From positions 1 to 64,000 of the forward strand of contig NZ_JAKNUT010000001.1 in NCBI RefSeq assembly GCF_023155855.1: 64,000 bases of DNA. The letters run 5' to 3'. Made by a program: the position numbers and the translations under genes. Positions 15,109 to 22,810 of this stretch are shown one piece after another. Position 1 is the stretch's first letter. Every line of letters starts with the position of its first letter. The notes below the pieces were generated by a model that saw only the letters and a list, made by a program, of their open reading frames with translations, was not told the origin of the DNA and ran no database searches. This DNA is from Microbacterium aoyamense (GTDB lineage: Bacteria; Actinomycetota; Actinomycetes; Actinomycetales; Microbacteriaceae).

Positions 15109-15887
15109 CGATCCTCTGCATCACGAACACCGGCATCCCCGGCATCCGACGCTGCACGATCCGCGGCAAGCACGGCATCCTCTGCCCCGACCGGGAGGTG
15201 AACCGGGCGATCGCGGAGCATCAGGGTGCCGAGCTTGGCGAGCCGACATGCGGCGGATGCCTCCCCCGCAAGGCCGACCACGGCTTCCTCTGCAACTGGT
15301 GCTGGGAGCGTGTCGAGGCGGCGCAGCTGGAGTGGCCGCGGTTCGCTCGCCTCGTCGTCGAGACCGAGGGCCGCGCGGTGAGCGCCGAGGGCGGCGGCAT
15401 CAAGGGCTCCACCCCGGACGGCTACACGAACCTGCCGCTGACGATGCTGCTGCTCGACGAGTGCACACGCCTCCTCCGCTCACGCGCCGGGGCGACACTC
15501 GACGCCTGGGTGCACACGGAGGCCGGCGCCCGCGACGCGATCATGTTCGCTCACTCCGCCGAGCGCGCATTCCGGTCCGTCGAGGTCGAGTCGAAGCCGC
15601 TGCAGCTCGAACGGGTTCGCTGCCCCCATTGCGGTCAACTCGCCCTCTTCGAGAACCGGAAGCGGAAGGTCCGCGGCGCGACGGTCGTCGAGTGCGAGAA
15701 CTGCGGCGAGGAGCTCGACAAGATCCGCGACGACGCCGCCGAACGCTGGCACGGGTCGGAGGCGTGCGAGCACGGCCACCACGACCGCTGCCGGTCCCTG
15801 TCCTGCCCGTGCGACTGCCATCAGCGCACGAGCTCGCTGTACACCATCCAGACCCCCGCCCACCTCATCGAAAGGAACGCATCATGA
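15105..15887 (+). CDS. zinc-ribbon-rich hypothetical protein
   Basis: The 260-residue protein has at least three cysteine clusters: CGGCLPRKADHGFLCNWCWE near residue 50, RCPHCG with ECENCGEE near residue 175-205, and CRSLSCPCDCH near the end. This pattern suggests several zinc ribbons and nucleic-acid binding. Related multi-zinc proteins occur in actinophage early regions; function unknown. Coupled by ATGA at both ends. Confidence 0.7.
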   Translation: MTILCITNTGIPGIRRCTIRGKHGILCPDREVNRAIAEHQGAELGEPTCGGCLPRKADHGFLCNWCWERVEAAQLEWPRFARLVVETEGRAVSAEGGGIKGSTPDGYTNLPLTMLLLDECTRLLRSRAGATLDAWVHTEAGARDAIMFAHSAERAFRSVEVESKPLQLERVRCPHCGQLALFENRKRKVRGATVVECENCGEELDKIRDDAAERWHGSEACEHGHHDRCRSLSCPCDCHQRTSSLYTIQTPAHLIERNAS

Positions 15888-16201
15888 CCGCCAAGGTGAT
15901 CCTCGAGCTCGCCGACGAAATCGCGAAGGGAGACTTCGAGGATCGTGGCTGGATGATCGACGCGCTCGATCGAGCTCGCGCAGCGCTCCTGACGATCGGA
16001 ACCCCGCCCACGGGCGGGTGGGAGTACAGCATCGCCTATCCCCAGGGCGACGGCTGGACAACCGACGGTGCCGAGGTATTCGAAACGCACGACGCCGCCG
16101 AGGTAGAGCTCGATTCGGAGAGCTACCTCGCAGCCGACCGGATCGTCCGCCGTCGCCCCGCTGGCCCGTGGGAGGTGGTTCCCGATGGTCACGCAGGATG
16201 A
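15884..16201 (+). CDS. hypothetical protein
   Basis: This 105-residue acidic protein starts with an ATGA overlap after GAAAGGAACG. A helical N-terminal half is followed by a strand-rich part (GGWEYSIAYPQGDGW). No family recognised. Confidence 0.7.
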   Translation: MTAKVILELADEIAKGDFEDRGWMIDALDRARAALLTIGTPPTGGWEYSIAYPQGDGWTTDGAEVFETHDAAEVELDSESYLAADRIVRRRPAGPWEVVPDGHAG

Positions 16202-16625
16202 GGACTACGCGATCCGCGAGGCGATCGACGCCGCGCGAGCGCGAGCAGCGACGCACGGTGGAGACGCCAACCACGCGGCAGAGGAGTGCCCTGAGTGCAA
16301 GGCAGGCGTCGACCTGCTCACCGAACGTGATGCCTACGATCTCGCTCAAGCGCTCTACCGCACGCTGTACGAAGCGGGTGTGTCGTTCGAATCGAACGAT
16401 CTCATCCCGAAGCTCACTGCGACAGTCAGGGCTCTTGGCTTCCGTCGCGCTGGCCCCACCGCTGCGACCGAGTGGGAGTACGGCCGGACAGTCGAGGATC
16501 GGGTTGAGGTCTGGTCGAAGCTCGCGGATGCCGCGCACTTCGCGAACCTGTGGGGAGGAACGATCCTGCGCCGACGCAAGGCGGTCCCGGCTGGCGATTG
16601 GGAAACTGCGAGGGCCACCCTATGA
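16185..16625 (+). CDS. hypothetical protein
   Basis: The 146-residue protein starts 17 bases inside the previous gene, after GAGGTGG. It has one CPEC pair near residue 35 and a C-terminal GDWE motif also seen near the end of the preceding product (PWEV). No family recognised. Confidence 0.65.
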   Translation: MVTQDEDYAIREAIDAARARAATHGGDANHAAEECPECKAGVDLLTERDAYDLAQALYRTLYEAGVSFESNDLIPKLTATVRALGFRRAGPTAATEWEYGRTVEDRVEVWSKLADAAHFANLWGGTILRRRKAVPAGDWETARATL

Positions 16626-16852
16626 CCGCGTTCATGTGTGGCGGCACGCCGACGCCGGACGACCTCGCCAAGGTGCAGGAGTTCGCCGCCATCCTCTCGA
16701 TCGAGGACGAGCACCTGCGCGCGCTCGCGACCATGGAATGGCAGGCCGACCAGTACCCCGAGTACCGGCGGGCGCTCGACGAGCACGCCAGCCGATGCTG
16801 CACGAAGTGCGGCACCCACTCGAACCCACACCAGGGATGCATCCTCCGATGA
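16622..16852 (+). CDS. small zinc-finger-like protein
   Basis: A 76-residue product ends CCTKCGTHSNPHQGCILR, a probable zinc site. It starts with an ATGA overlap. The rest is helical and acidic. Confidence 0.65.
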   Translation: MTAFMCGGTPTPDDLAKVQEFAAILSIEDEHLRALATMEWQADQYPEYRRALDEHASRCCTKCGTHSNPHQGCILR

Positions 16853-17118
16853 GCACCGACACCCTCGAAAAGACCACCACGACGACCGAGGCCGGCGAAC
16901 ACGACCTGTTCGCCCACTTTGCGAAGAAGACCGACATCGAACGCGCGGTCTTCGACGGAGTCGCCATCACAGCGCTATGCGGTAAGACGTGGCGACCGAC
17001 CCGCGACTTCGCGAAGTTCCCCGTCTGCCCGACGTGCGCCGAGATCTACGGTTGCAACGCCTGCATGGTCAACGCCGGGAACCCGCGCTGCGCCGCACAC
17101 GAGGGCCTGGTGCTGTGA
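16849..17118 (+). CDS. DUF3039-like protein
   Basis: The 89-residue protein contains TALCGKTWRPTRDFAKFPVCPTCAEIYG, the signature of the actinobacterial DUF3039 family, plus a second cysteine pair in CNACMVNAGNPRC. A zinc-binding fold is likely. DUF3039 proteins have no established role. Coupled by ATGA upstream and GTGA downstream. Confidence 0.75.
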   Translation: MSTDTLEKTTTTTEAGEHDLFAHFAKKTDIERAVFDGVAITALCGKTWRPTRDFAKFPVCPTCAEIYGCNACMVNAGNPRCAAHEGLVL

Positions 17119-17315
17119 AGGAATGGATCACGATCGCCGAGGCATCCGTGCTCGTCGGCCGCCACCGCTCCCGCATCTACGCCTGGATCGATCAGGGCCG
17201 CCTCGCGACCCGCGTGAACGCGCACGGCGTGACGGAGATTCTCGCGAAAGCAGTCCGGCGGATCGAGTCCGAAGTGAAGCGCGGACGGCCTCGCGGAACC
17301 CCGAATCGACGCTGA
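17115..17315 (+). CDS. small HTH protein
   Basis: A GTG at 17115 opens a 66-residue protein with an HTH (WITIAEASVLVGRHRSRIYAWID) and a basic tail (KRGRPRGTPNRR). It resembles excisionase-type or MerR-like DNA-binding modules. It is the last gene of the coupled early operon, so it may regulate the early-to-late switch; this is inference. Confidence 0.7.
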   Translation: MKEWITIAEASVLVGRHRSRIYAWIDQGRLATRVNAHGVTEILAKAVRRIESEVKRGRPRGTPNRR

Positions 17316-17341
17316 ATCCCGTCCGCCGATATCTTCAGTGC

Positions 17342-17962
17342 ATGGACTGGGGAATCTTCTGGGGTGCAGTCGGCGCCCTCGCTGCGGTTGCGAGCCTCGC
17401 GGGGCTCTACTTCGCCTGGCGGACCTACCGGCGGCAGTTCGCGAAGAGGGAGATTCGCTACACCGTCAAGTCAGTTCCACTCATCCGCGACGGCGCTGCT
17501 CACGCGAAGCTTCGAGTGATGCGCGGCGACGTCGAGCTCCAAGACCCGTACCTCCTCACAGTCGCGGTGGAGTCAGCGAGCCGCGCCGACATCGCCACAT
17601 CCGCATTCGACGACGACAACCCGCTCGATTTCGAAGTGAACCCCCCAATGCTCGTCACTGACACGAGCACGACGACCAACTCAACTATCGGTTTCACGTG
17701 GGCAGATCAGGATATCGACGGCGGGGCCACGGTCGCCAGAATCGACCCCCAATTGATCCGAAAGCGCGCAACAGGAGCCTTCTCTGCGGTGACCGATGGG
17801 AGGCCGTCGGTAACGGTCCGCAGTCCGCTGATCGACATTCCTGTCGCCGAGATCAGAGCGGTGGATCGCACCGATCGCCGAGGCTTGGTAACCGTGGCTC
17901 TTATCGCCACGGCCCTTTCCCTCGCCCTGTCCGTTTCCGCCGTCGTGGCCGCGTTGCTCTAG
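17342..17962 (+). CDS. membrane protein, two predicted TM segments
   Basis: The 206-residue protein has an N-terminal hydrophobic segment (residues about 5-26) followed by WRTYRRQFAKRE, a soluble strand-rich middle and a C-terminal hydrophobic segment (about 180-205). The topology resembles small actinobacterial proteins of unknown function. It has no overlap with the previous gene, so it may have its own promoter. It could act in exclusion, but nothing in the sequence proves it. Confidence 0.65.
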   Translation: MDWGIFWGAVGALAAVASLAGLYFAWRTYRRQFAKREIRYTVKSVPLIRDGAAHAKLRVMRGDVELQDPYLLTVAVESASRADIATSAFDDDNPLDFEVNPPMLVTDTSTTTNSTIGFTWADQDIDGGATVARIDPQLIRKRATGAFSAVTDGRPSVTVRSPLIDIPVAEIRAVDRTDRRGLVTVALIATALSLALSVSAVVAALL

Positions 17963-17966
17963 CGCG

Positions 17967-17991
17967 AAACGCCGGCTGCGTCTTGGCGTTT
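17967..17991 (+). terminator. hairpin after membrane gene
   Basis: AAACGCC and GGCGTTT form a 7-bp stem with an 11-base loop; CGCG elements outside it can extend the stem. TTTATT follows. Confidence 0.55.
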
Positions 17992-18054
17992 ATTCGCGAA
18001 ACCCGCAACGATCATCTGTAGATGGTGGAGCACTGCGCCCACCCCGAGAACGTC

Positions 18055-18091
18055 AGAGCCCCGGCACCCTTCCCCCAGGCGCCGGGGCTCT
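18055..18091. terminator. bidirectional terminator between convergent genes
   Basis: An 11-bp perfect stem (18055-18065 with 18081-18091) has a 15-base loop and a short T run. It lies just before the 3' end of the leftward gene at 18097-18312 and after the rightward gene ending at 17962. Confidence 0.7.
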
Positions 18092-18096
18092 TTCCG

Positions 18097-18312
18097 TCAG
18101 CGGATGGTGTCGAGCACGTCGACCTCTTCCTCATCCCACGTCTCCAGCAGCGCCGGAATCCCTGGGCCCGCGACGAACGTGATCCACTTCCCACCGCCAG
18201 CATTCAGCGAGATCGTCCCCGTCTCGTCCTCGATGCCTTCCAGTGCATCAGCCTGGTTCGCGGGAAGCTCGAACTTCTCGCCGCCATAGTGCAGCACCAC
18301 GCGCTTTGCCAT
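18097..18312 (-). CDS. 71-residue hypothetical protein
   Basis: The leftward gene starts at ATG 18312, seven bases after GGAGGGG on its strand, and ends at the bidirectional terminator. The product is a small mixed strand-helix protein with an acidic C terminus. Its isolated, opposite orientation suggests expression in the lysogen or from its own promoter. A longer frame upstream lacks support. Confidence 0.65.
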   Translation of the reverse strand: MAKRVVLHYGGEKFELPANQADALEGIEDETGTISLNAGGGKWITFVAGPGIPALLETWDEEEVDVLDTIR

Positions 18313-18520
18313 CTCAACCCCTCCTTCGCCGAGCCCCATGCGCGGGGCCTCCAGCCTATGGAGGGGCTCCGCCATTCTCCCGGCGTCTTCCCCAGGGCGC
18401 CGGGTCCTTCTGCCCCGCCGCCACACGCTCACAACTGACGCGCAAGCGCCGGCCCTCGCGGCACGGCCGTGCACTCGGAGCGACGATGGACGGCGGGCCA
18501 CTCGTGAGAGGAGGTGCGCG
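18313..18520. other. hairpin-rich intergenic region before terminase cluster
   Basis: The stretch holds nested, partly exclusive stems: GAGCCCC (18331-18337) with GGGGCTC (18363-18369), CCTCCA (18348-18353) with TGGAGG (18359-18364), and CCCGGCG (18379-18385) with CGCCGGG (18398-18404). Position upstream of the terminase genes makes it a candidate packaging (cos or pac) region. The stems also suit terminators or promoters. No gene seen. Confidence 0.45.
18379..18404 (+). terminator. hairpin in pre-terminase region
   Basis: A 7-bp GC stem around TCTTCCCCAGGG is followed by TCCTTCT on the plus strand. Confidence 0.4.
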
Positions 18521-18670
18521 ATGACGCTCACCGCCAAGACCTGCGCATGCGGCGGTTCGATGATCCCCAGCCGGAACCCCGCGCTGCGCATCTGCACCCA
18601 CTGCGACATGCCGGCGATCCACAAGGCAAGCACCTGCGAATCCTGCCGTCGCCTCAAGCTCACCCGCTGA
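18521..18670 (+). CDS. 49-residue zinc-ribbon protein
   Basis: ATG 18521 follows GAGAGGAGG. The product has three cysteine pairs (CACGG, CTHCD, CESCRR), consistent with a small zinc ribbon. It opens the rightward cluster before the terminases. Confidence 0.65.
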   Translation: MTLTAKTCACGGSMIPSRNPALRICTHCDMPAIHKASTCESCRRLKLTR

Positions 18671-18792
18671 TGGCACTCGGCTTCCGCTGGCTCTGCATCG
18701 TCGGCATCCACTCCTGGCAGCAAGGCCTGGGCCCCGCCGTCAGCCCCTGGGCTCAACTGTGCCGCTACTGCAGAGAACCGAGACGCCGATGA
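18670..18792 (+). CDS. 40-residue hypothetical protein
   Basis: Coupled to the previous gene by TGATG. The peptide has a hydrophobic N-terminal segment (MALGFRWLCIVGIHSW) and ends in a basic CRYCREPRRR. Confidence 0.5.
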   Translation: MALGFRWLCIVGIHSWQQGLGPAVSPWAQLCRYCREPRRR

Positions 18793-18875
18793 CCTGCGAA
18801 CACTGCGGCTCCCGCACACTCCCCGGCCTCGTCTGCTGCGACGAACTCAGCAACGACCTCGACACCATCGACTGA
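18789..18875 (+). CDS. 28-residue zinc-knuckle peptide
   Basis: An ATGA overlap starts this peptide, whose MTCEHCGSRTLPGLVCCDE arrangement resembles a minimal zinc knuckle. Very short, so moderate confidence. Confidence 0.45.
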   Translation: MTCEHCGSRTLPGLVCCDELSNDLDTID

Positions 18876-18916
18876 CACTCCGAACGCGGACAGGCGCCGC
18901 ACGATCGAGGTGAACC

Positions 18917-19411
18917 ATGGCCCAAGGTCGCCCGGTCGAGGCTGTCGTACGCGCACGCGCGATCAGGTTGATCGGCGAGGGCATGCCGCGGAACGCCATT
19001 GCCCGTGAGCTTGGTATCGCTCCGTCGTCGGTCTCCGGCATCGCGAAGGACGAGGGACTCACCTTCGATCGGGCCACTGCGACCGCGTCGGCGACGGCTG
19101 CTCGAGCACATGACCTGAAGGTCCGACGCCTCGAGCTCATCGACGAGCTGTTCGCGAAGGCCGCCGATCATCTGGTGGCGATCGATCAGCCGTTCCTGGC
19201 GTTCAACTTCGGCGGCAAAGAGAACACGTACGAGGAGCACACTCTCGACCGTGCGCCGACCGGTGACCTGCTGAACCTGCATCGAGCGGCGTCGCTCGCG
19301 CTCAAGGACGCCCGTGAGCTCATCCATGACGATGACGACGAGGGCGTCGCTGAGGCCGAGTCGATGCTGATGAACCTGATCCTCGAGCTCGGTCTGCACG
19401 AAGATGCCTAG
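18917..19411 (+). CDS. terminase small subunit
   Basis: The 164-residue protein starts after GAGGTG. An N-terminal HTH (AIRLIGEGMPRNAIARELGI, then APSSVSGIAKDEG) is followed by a helical region and an acidic C terminus. Small terminases bind the packaging site and recruit the large subunit, here 19640-20974. The HTH and gene order support the assignment. Confidence 0.8.
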   Translation: MAQGRPVEAVVRARAIRLIGEGMPRNAIARELGIAPSSVSGIAKDEGLTFDRATATASATAARAHDLKVRRLELIDELFAKAADHLVAIDQPFLAFNFGGKENTYEEHTLDRAPTGDLLNLHRAASLALKDARELIHDDDDEGVAEAESMLMNLILELGLHEDA

Positions 19412-19643
19412 CCCCACCGGAGCGATTGTCGGCCTGTACGTCGACTCACGACTGTTCGTCCTCGCCCCCGGCGACATGATCCGCACGCAGACCGGCCGAT
19501 CGTACGAGGTCGTCGAAGCCCGCGTGCAGCAGCGCGGGAAGTGGGCAGGCATCCGCCAGCACCTTCGCGTCGTTGTCCTCGAGCACGACGCACCGGTCCG
19601 CGAAGACCAACGGGTGATGCCGATCAGGTGGTACCGCCGATGA
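19404..19643 (+). CDS. hypothetical protein between terminase subunits
   Basis: A 79-residue, strand-rich product (AIVGLYVDSRLFVLAPGDMI) overlaps the small terminase by eight bases and the large terminase by four. Its position suggests a packaging or head role; no family recognised. Confidence 0.65.
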   Translation: MPSPTGAIVGLYVDSRLFVLAPGDMIRTQTGRSYEVVEARVQQRGKWAGIRQHLRVVVLEHDAPVREDQRVMPIRWYRR

Positions 19644-20974
19644 GCGACGTCGACCAGGACGAGAAGTCCGACGTTCTCGGCCCGCAGCAGATGCGGTCGC
19701 TGCGTGAGTCGAAGGCTCGCGTGAACATCTTCGAGGGCGCGATCCGCTCGGGGAAGACGATCGTTAGCCTGCTGCGCTTCCTCATGGCGGTCCTGTTCGC
19801 CAAGGGCGGCGTGATCGTTGTGATCGCCCGCACACGCGACTCCGCGTACCGCAACGTGTTCGAGCCGCTGATGAATGCTGGCTTGTTCGGCCCGCTCGCT
19901 CGGCTCGTGCACTACACGGCCGGCGCTCCCACGGGCCGCATCCTCGGTCGCACTGTTCATGTGCTGGGCGCATCGGATGCGAAGTCCGAGAAGGTGCTCC
20001 GCGGTCTCACCGTCGCTCTCGCCTACGTCGACGAGGTCACGGTCATCCCGGAGGAGTTCTTCACCCAGCTGCTCGGCCGCATGAGCCCGCCCGGAGCGAA
20101 GCTCTTCGGCACCACGAACCCTGACAGCCCCGCACACTGGCTGAAGGTCAAGTTTCTCGACCGGATCGGCGCGGGTCTCGCCGGCTGGCGCTCCTGGCAC
20201 TTCCAGCTCGACGACAACCCCGCACTCACCGAGGACTACAAGAACCAGATCAAGGCTGAGTTCACAGGCCTCTGGCACAAGCGGTTCGTTCAGGGCCTGT
20301 GGGTCGCCGCCGAGGGCGCCGTATTCGACATGTGGGACCCCGACATCCACACGATCCCGTGGGACAAGCTCCCCGAGATGCGCGAGCTGATCGCCGTCGC
20401 GCTCGACTACGGCACGACGAACCCGACCGCCGCGATCATCCTCGGCGTCTCGGCAGAGATCGACCGCCTCGGCCGCCCCACACCGCGCCTGTTCTTCGTC
20501 GACGAGTTCCGGCACGACTCGAAGGCTGCGCAGCAGAAGCTCACCGACGGCGAGCTCGGCCGTGCGTTCATGCTGTGGCTCAACGATCGACACCTGCCCG
20601 CCTCCACTCAGTCGAAGCTGGCGCCGCGGTTCACGATCATCGACCCGTCGGCCGCATCGTTCAAGGTGGAGCTGCGCAAGACGCACGGCATCACCTCGAC
20701 CGACGCCGACAACGACGTGCTGTACGGTCTGCGCCTCATGGCATCCCTCATCGCCTCCGGCCACCTCCTCGTCGCCGCCCCGACCGACGCGAACCCGAAC
20801 CGCGGATGCCCCGGCTTCATCAAGGAAGCACCCGGCTACGCGTGGGACCCGAAGGCCACCGAAAAGGGCGAAGACAAGCCGCTGAAGATCGCGGACCACA
20901 GCATCGACGCCGGCCGATACGACGTCACCACCACCGAGAACGTCTGGCGCCGCTACATCAAGCTCGCCGCCTGA
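19640..20974 (+). CDS. terminase large subunit
   Basis: The 444-residue protein has a packaging ATPase domain with Walker A GAIRSGKT (residues 33-40) and Walker B ALAYVDE (D131, E132), plus a C-terminal RNase H-like nuclease with acidic residues in VALDYGTTN (D256), FTIIDPSA (D335) and HSIDAGRYD (D423). It powers DNA translocation into the prohead and cuts the genome ends. It is of PBSX or XtmB-like type (Terminase_6). The start overlaps the previous gene by ATGA. Confidence 0.95.
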   Translation: MSDVDQDEKSDVLGPQQMRSLRESKARVNIFEGAIRSGKTIVSLLRFLMAVLFAKGGVIVVIARTRDSAYRNVFEPLMNAGLFGPLARLVHYTAGAPTGRILGRTVHVLGASDAKSEKVLRGLTVALAYVDEVTVIPEEFFTQLLGRMSPPGAKLFGTTNPDSPAHWLKVKFLDRIGAGLAGWRSWHFQLDDNPALTEDYKNQIKAEFTGLWHKRFVQGLWVAAEGAVFDMWDPDIHTIPWDKLPEMRELIAVALDYGTTNPTAAIILGVSAEIDRLGRPTPRLFFVDEFRHDSKAAQQKLTDGELGRAFMLWLNDRHLPASTQSKLAPRFTIIDPSAASFKVELRKTHGITSTDADNDVLYGLRLMASLIASGHLLVAAPTDANPNRGCPGFIKEAPGYAWDPKATEKGEDKPLKIADHSIDAGRYDVTTTENVWRRYIKLAA

Positions 20975-20984
20975 GAGGAGCGTC

Positions 20985-22655
20985 ATGGCTGACACCTGGC
21001 CTCCGGAACCGTTCGACATCGCGTTCGCTCGGTTCAAGGAGCTCGACGCCTGGTGGGCTGGTGACACGCAGACTCTCTCGGAGATCTACAGCGGCCGCGG
21101 CCCGCAGACGCACATCGTAAACGGGCGTTCGTTCCGTGGCGGCGTGCTCGGCACCCTGTCGAAGTGGTGGTGGGGTCAGCCTGTCGAGGTCGACGAGCAG
21201 CGCATGAAGATGCATCTGCCGCTCGCCGCCGACCTGTGCACGCTGTCTTCCGATCTGCTGTTCGGCGAGGCACCTCAGGTGCTTTTCCGTAAGCCGGACA
21301 GCGCGGAGACGCCGGCCGCTGACGCGGACGAGTCGAAGACGGTCACGAAGTGGCGTCACCAGGCTCAGGACCGTCTCGACGCGATCATCGGCACCGATGA
21401 GGCGCACGCTGAGATGCTGCTGCTCGGCGAGTACGCGGCTGCTCTCGGCGGCTCGTACTTCGCGGTCGCCTGGGACCCCACAGTCTCGGACCACGTCTTC
21501 CCGAAGGCGTACGCCGCAGACTGCGCGATCCCCACGTTCCGCTACGGTCGCCTCGCGTCTGTGCGCCTGTGGTCGGAGTATCGCGACGGCAACGAGGTGT
21601 TCCGTCTCGTCGAGACCCACGAGCCCGGCACGATCGAGTACGCACTGTACCGCGGCACGGAGAAGACGCTCGGCGCGCTCGTGCCGATCTCATCCCGCCC
21701 GGAGACGGCGCACTACGAGCAGCTGCGCAACGAGTCCGACCTCGCGGTGGCGATCGCCAACCCCGGCGCGCTGCCCCTGTCTGTGCGGATCGGTACCGGC
21801 TCGGACCGTCTCGCGGTCGTGTACATGCCGAACGCCCGCCCGGTGCGGGACTGGCGGAAGCTGGGCCCGCTCGCGAACCTCGGCCGCTCCGACCTCGACG
21901 GCATCCAGGATCTCCTGGACAAGGTCGACCAGGTGTGGTCGTCGCTGATGCGCGACGTCGACAACGGCCAGGGTCGTCTCATCATCGGTGAGGACGCGCT
22001 CGAGCTGTCCGGCAAGCCCGGCGAGGGCGCGAAGTTCGACACGTACCGTCAGGTGTTCACCGCTGTGGGTGCTGCGCTCGGGAAGTCGGCGGATGGTTCG
22101 GCCCTCGTCGACCAGGTGCAGTTCGACATTCGCGTGCAGGAGCACCTCGAGACGTTCGAGGGCCTGCTGCGCCGCATCGCCTCCACGATCGGCTACAGCG
22201 AATCGCACCTCGGCATTGACGACGGCCGCGGCGCCATGACCGCCACCGAAGTCACCGCAGACCTCAGCGACTCCGAGCGCACCCGCGACAAGAAGGCGCT
22301 GTACGCCCGCGCCGCACTGTCGAAGTGGGCTCTCGTCGCGCTGGAGATCGACAAGGCCGTGTTCGGCGGTGACGGTGACCTCGGCGACCTGACCGTCGCG
22401 CCCGACGTCGTCTTCGCTCCCGTGTCTCAGGCGGACCCGGAGAAGCTGACCCGCATCGCCGCGCTGCAGGAGGGCATCGCATCCCTCAAGGAGCGTGTCC
22501 GCACGATGCGCCCCGACTGGGATGAGGACGACCTCGACGCCGAGGTGAAGGCGATCCAGGACGAGAAGTCGGCAGCAGCCGCGCTCATCCCGGACCCCGG
22601 CACGTTCGACGGCGGCGACCAGAGCGACGACGAGATCGACCAGGCCAAGCAGTGA
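20985..22655 (+). CDS. portal protein (SPP1 gp6-like)
   Basis: The 556-residue protein follows the large terminase after GAGAGGAG and resembles SPP1-type portals: a clip-like helical region, repeated strand segments, GYSESHLGIDDGRGAMTATEV and a charged C-terminal helical tail. It forms the ring through which DNA enters and leaves the capsid. The MuF gene two frames downstream is the usual neighbour. Confidence 0.88.
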   Translation: MADTWPPEPFDIAFARFKELDAWWAGDTQTLSEIYSGRGPQTHIVNGRSFRGGVLGTLSKWWWGQPVEVDEQRMKMHLPLAADLCTLSSDLLFGEAPQVLFRKPDSAETPAADADESKTVTKWRHQAQDRLDAIIGTDEAHAEMLLLGEYAAALGGSYFAVAWDPTVSDHVFPKAYAADCAIPTFRYGRLASVRLWSEYRDGNEVFRLVETHEPGTIEYALYRGTEKTLGALVPISSRPETAHYEQLRNESDLAVAIANPGALPLSVRIGTGSDRLAVVYMPNARPVRDWRKLGPLANLGRSDLDGIQDLLDKVDQVWSSLMRDVDNGQGRLIIGEDALELSGKPGEGAKFDTYRQVFTAVGAALGKSADGSALVDQVQFDIRVQEHLETFEGLLRRIASTIGYSESHLGIDDGRGAMTATEVTADLSDSERTRDKKALYARAALSKWALVALEIDKAVFGGDGDLGDLTVAPDVVFAPVSQADPEKLTRIAALQEGIASLKERVRTMRPDWDEDDLDAEVKAIQDEKSAAAALIPDPGTFDGGDQSDDEIDQAKQ

Positions 22656-22807
22656 ACGGTTCCGGCTCTCAGCGCTGGTACACGGACGCGCGCGGCCGCA
22701 TCTGCACTGTCGCTTCGTTCGCTCACGGCGACTTCGACGAGTGTCCGCTATTCCGGGATCTCGCGCTCGCGCACAACGGACGGATCAGTTCGCAAGATCG
22801 GCGGTGA
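22652..22807 (+). CDS. 51-residue hypothetical protein
   Basis: A GTG overlapping the portal stop (GTGA) encodes a small polar protein beginning VNGSGSQRWYTDARGRICTV. It ends three bases before the MuF gene. The spacing suggests translation; no family recognised. Confidence 0.55.
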   Translation: MNGSGSQRWYTDARGRICTVASFAHGDFDECPLFRDLALAHNGRISSQDRR

Positions 22808-22810
22808 ACC

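Noticed and set aside
18740..21067. A 775-codon open frame on the minus strand.
   Set aside because: It lies antisense to the terminase genes, whose motifs are clear. Long antisense frames are expected at this GC content.
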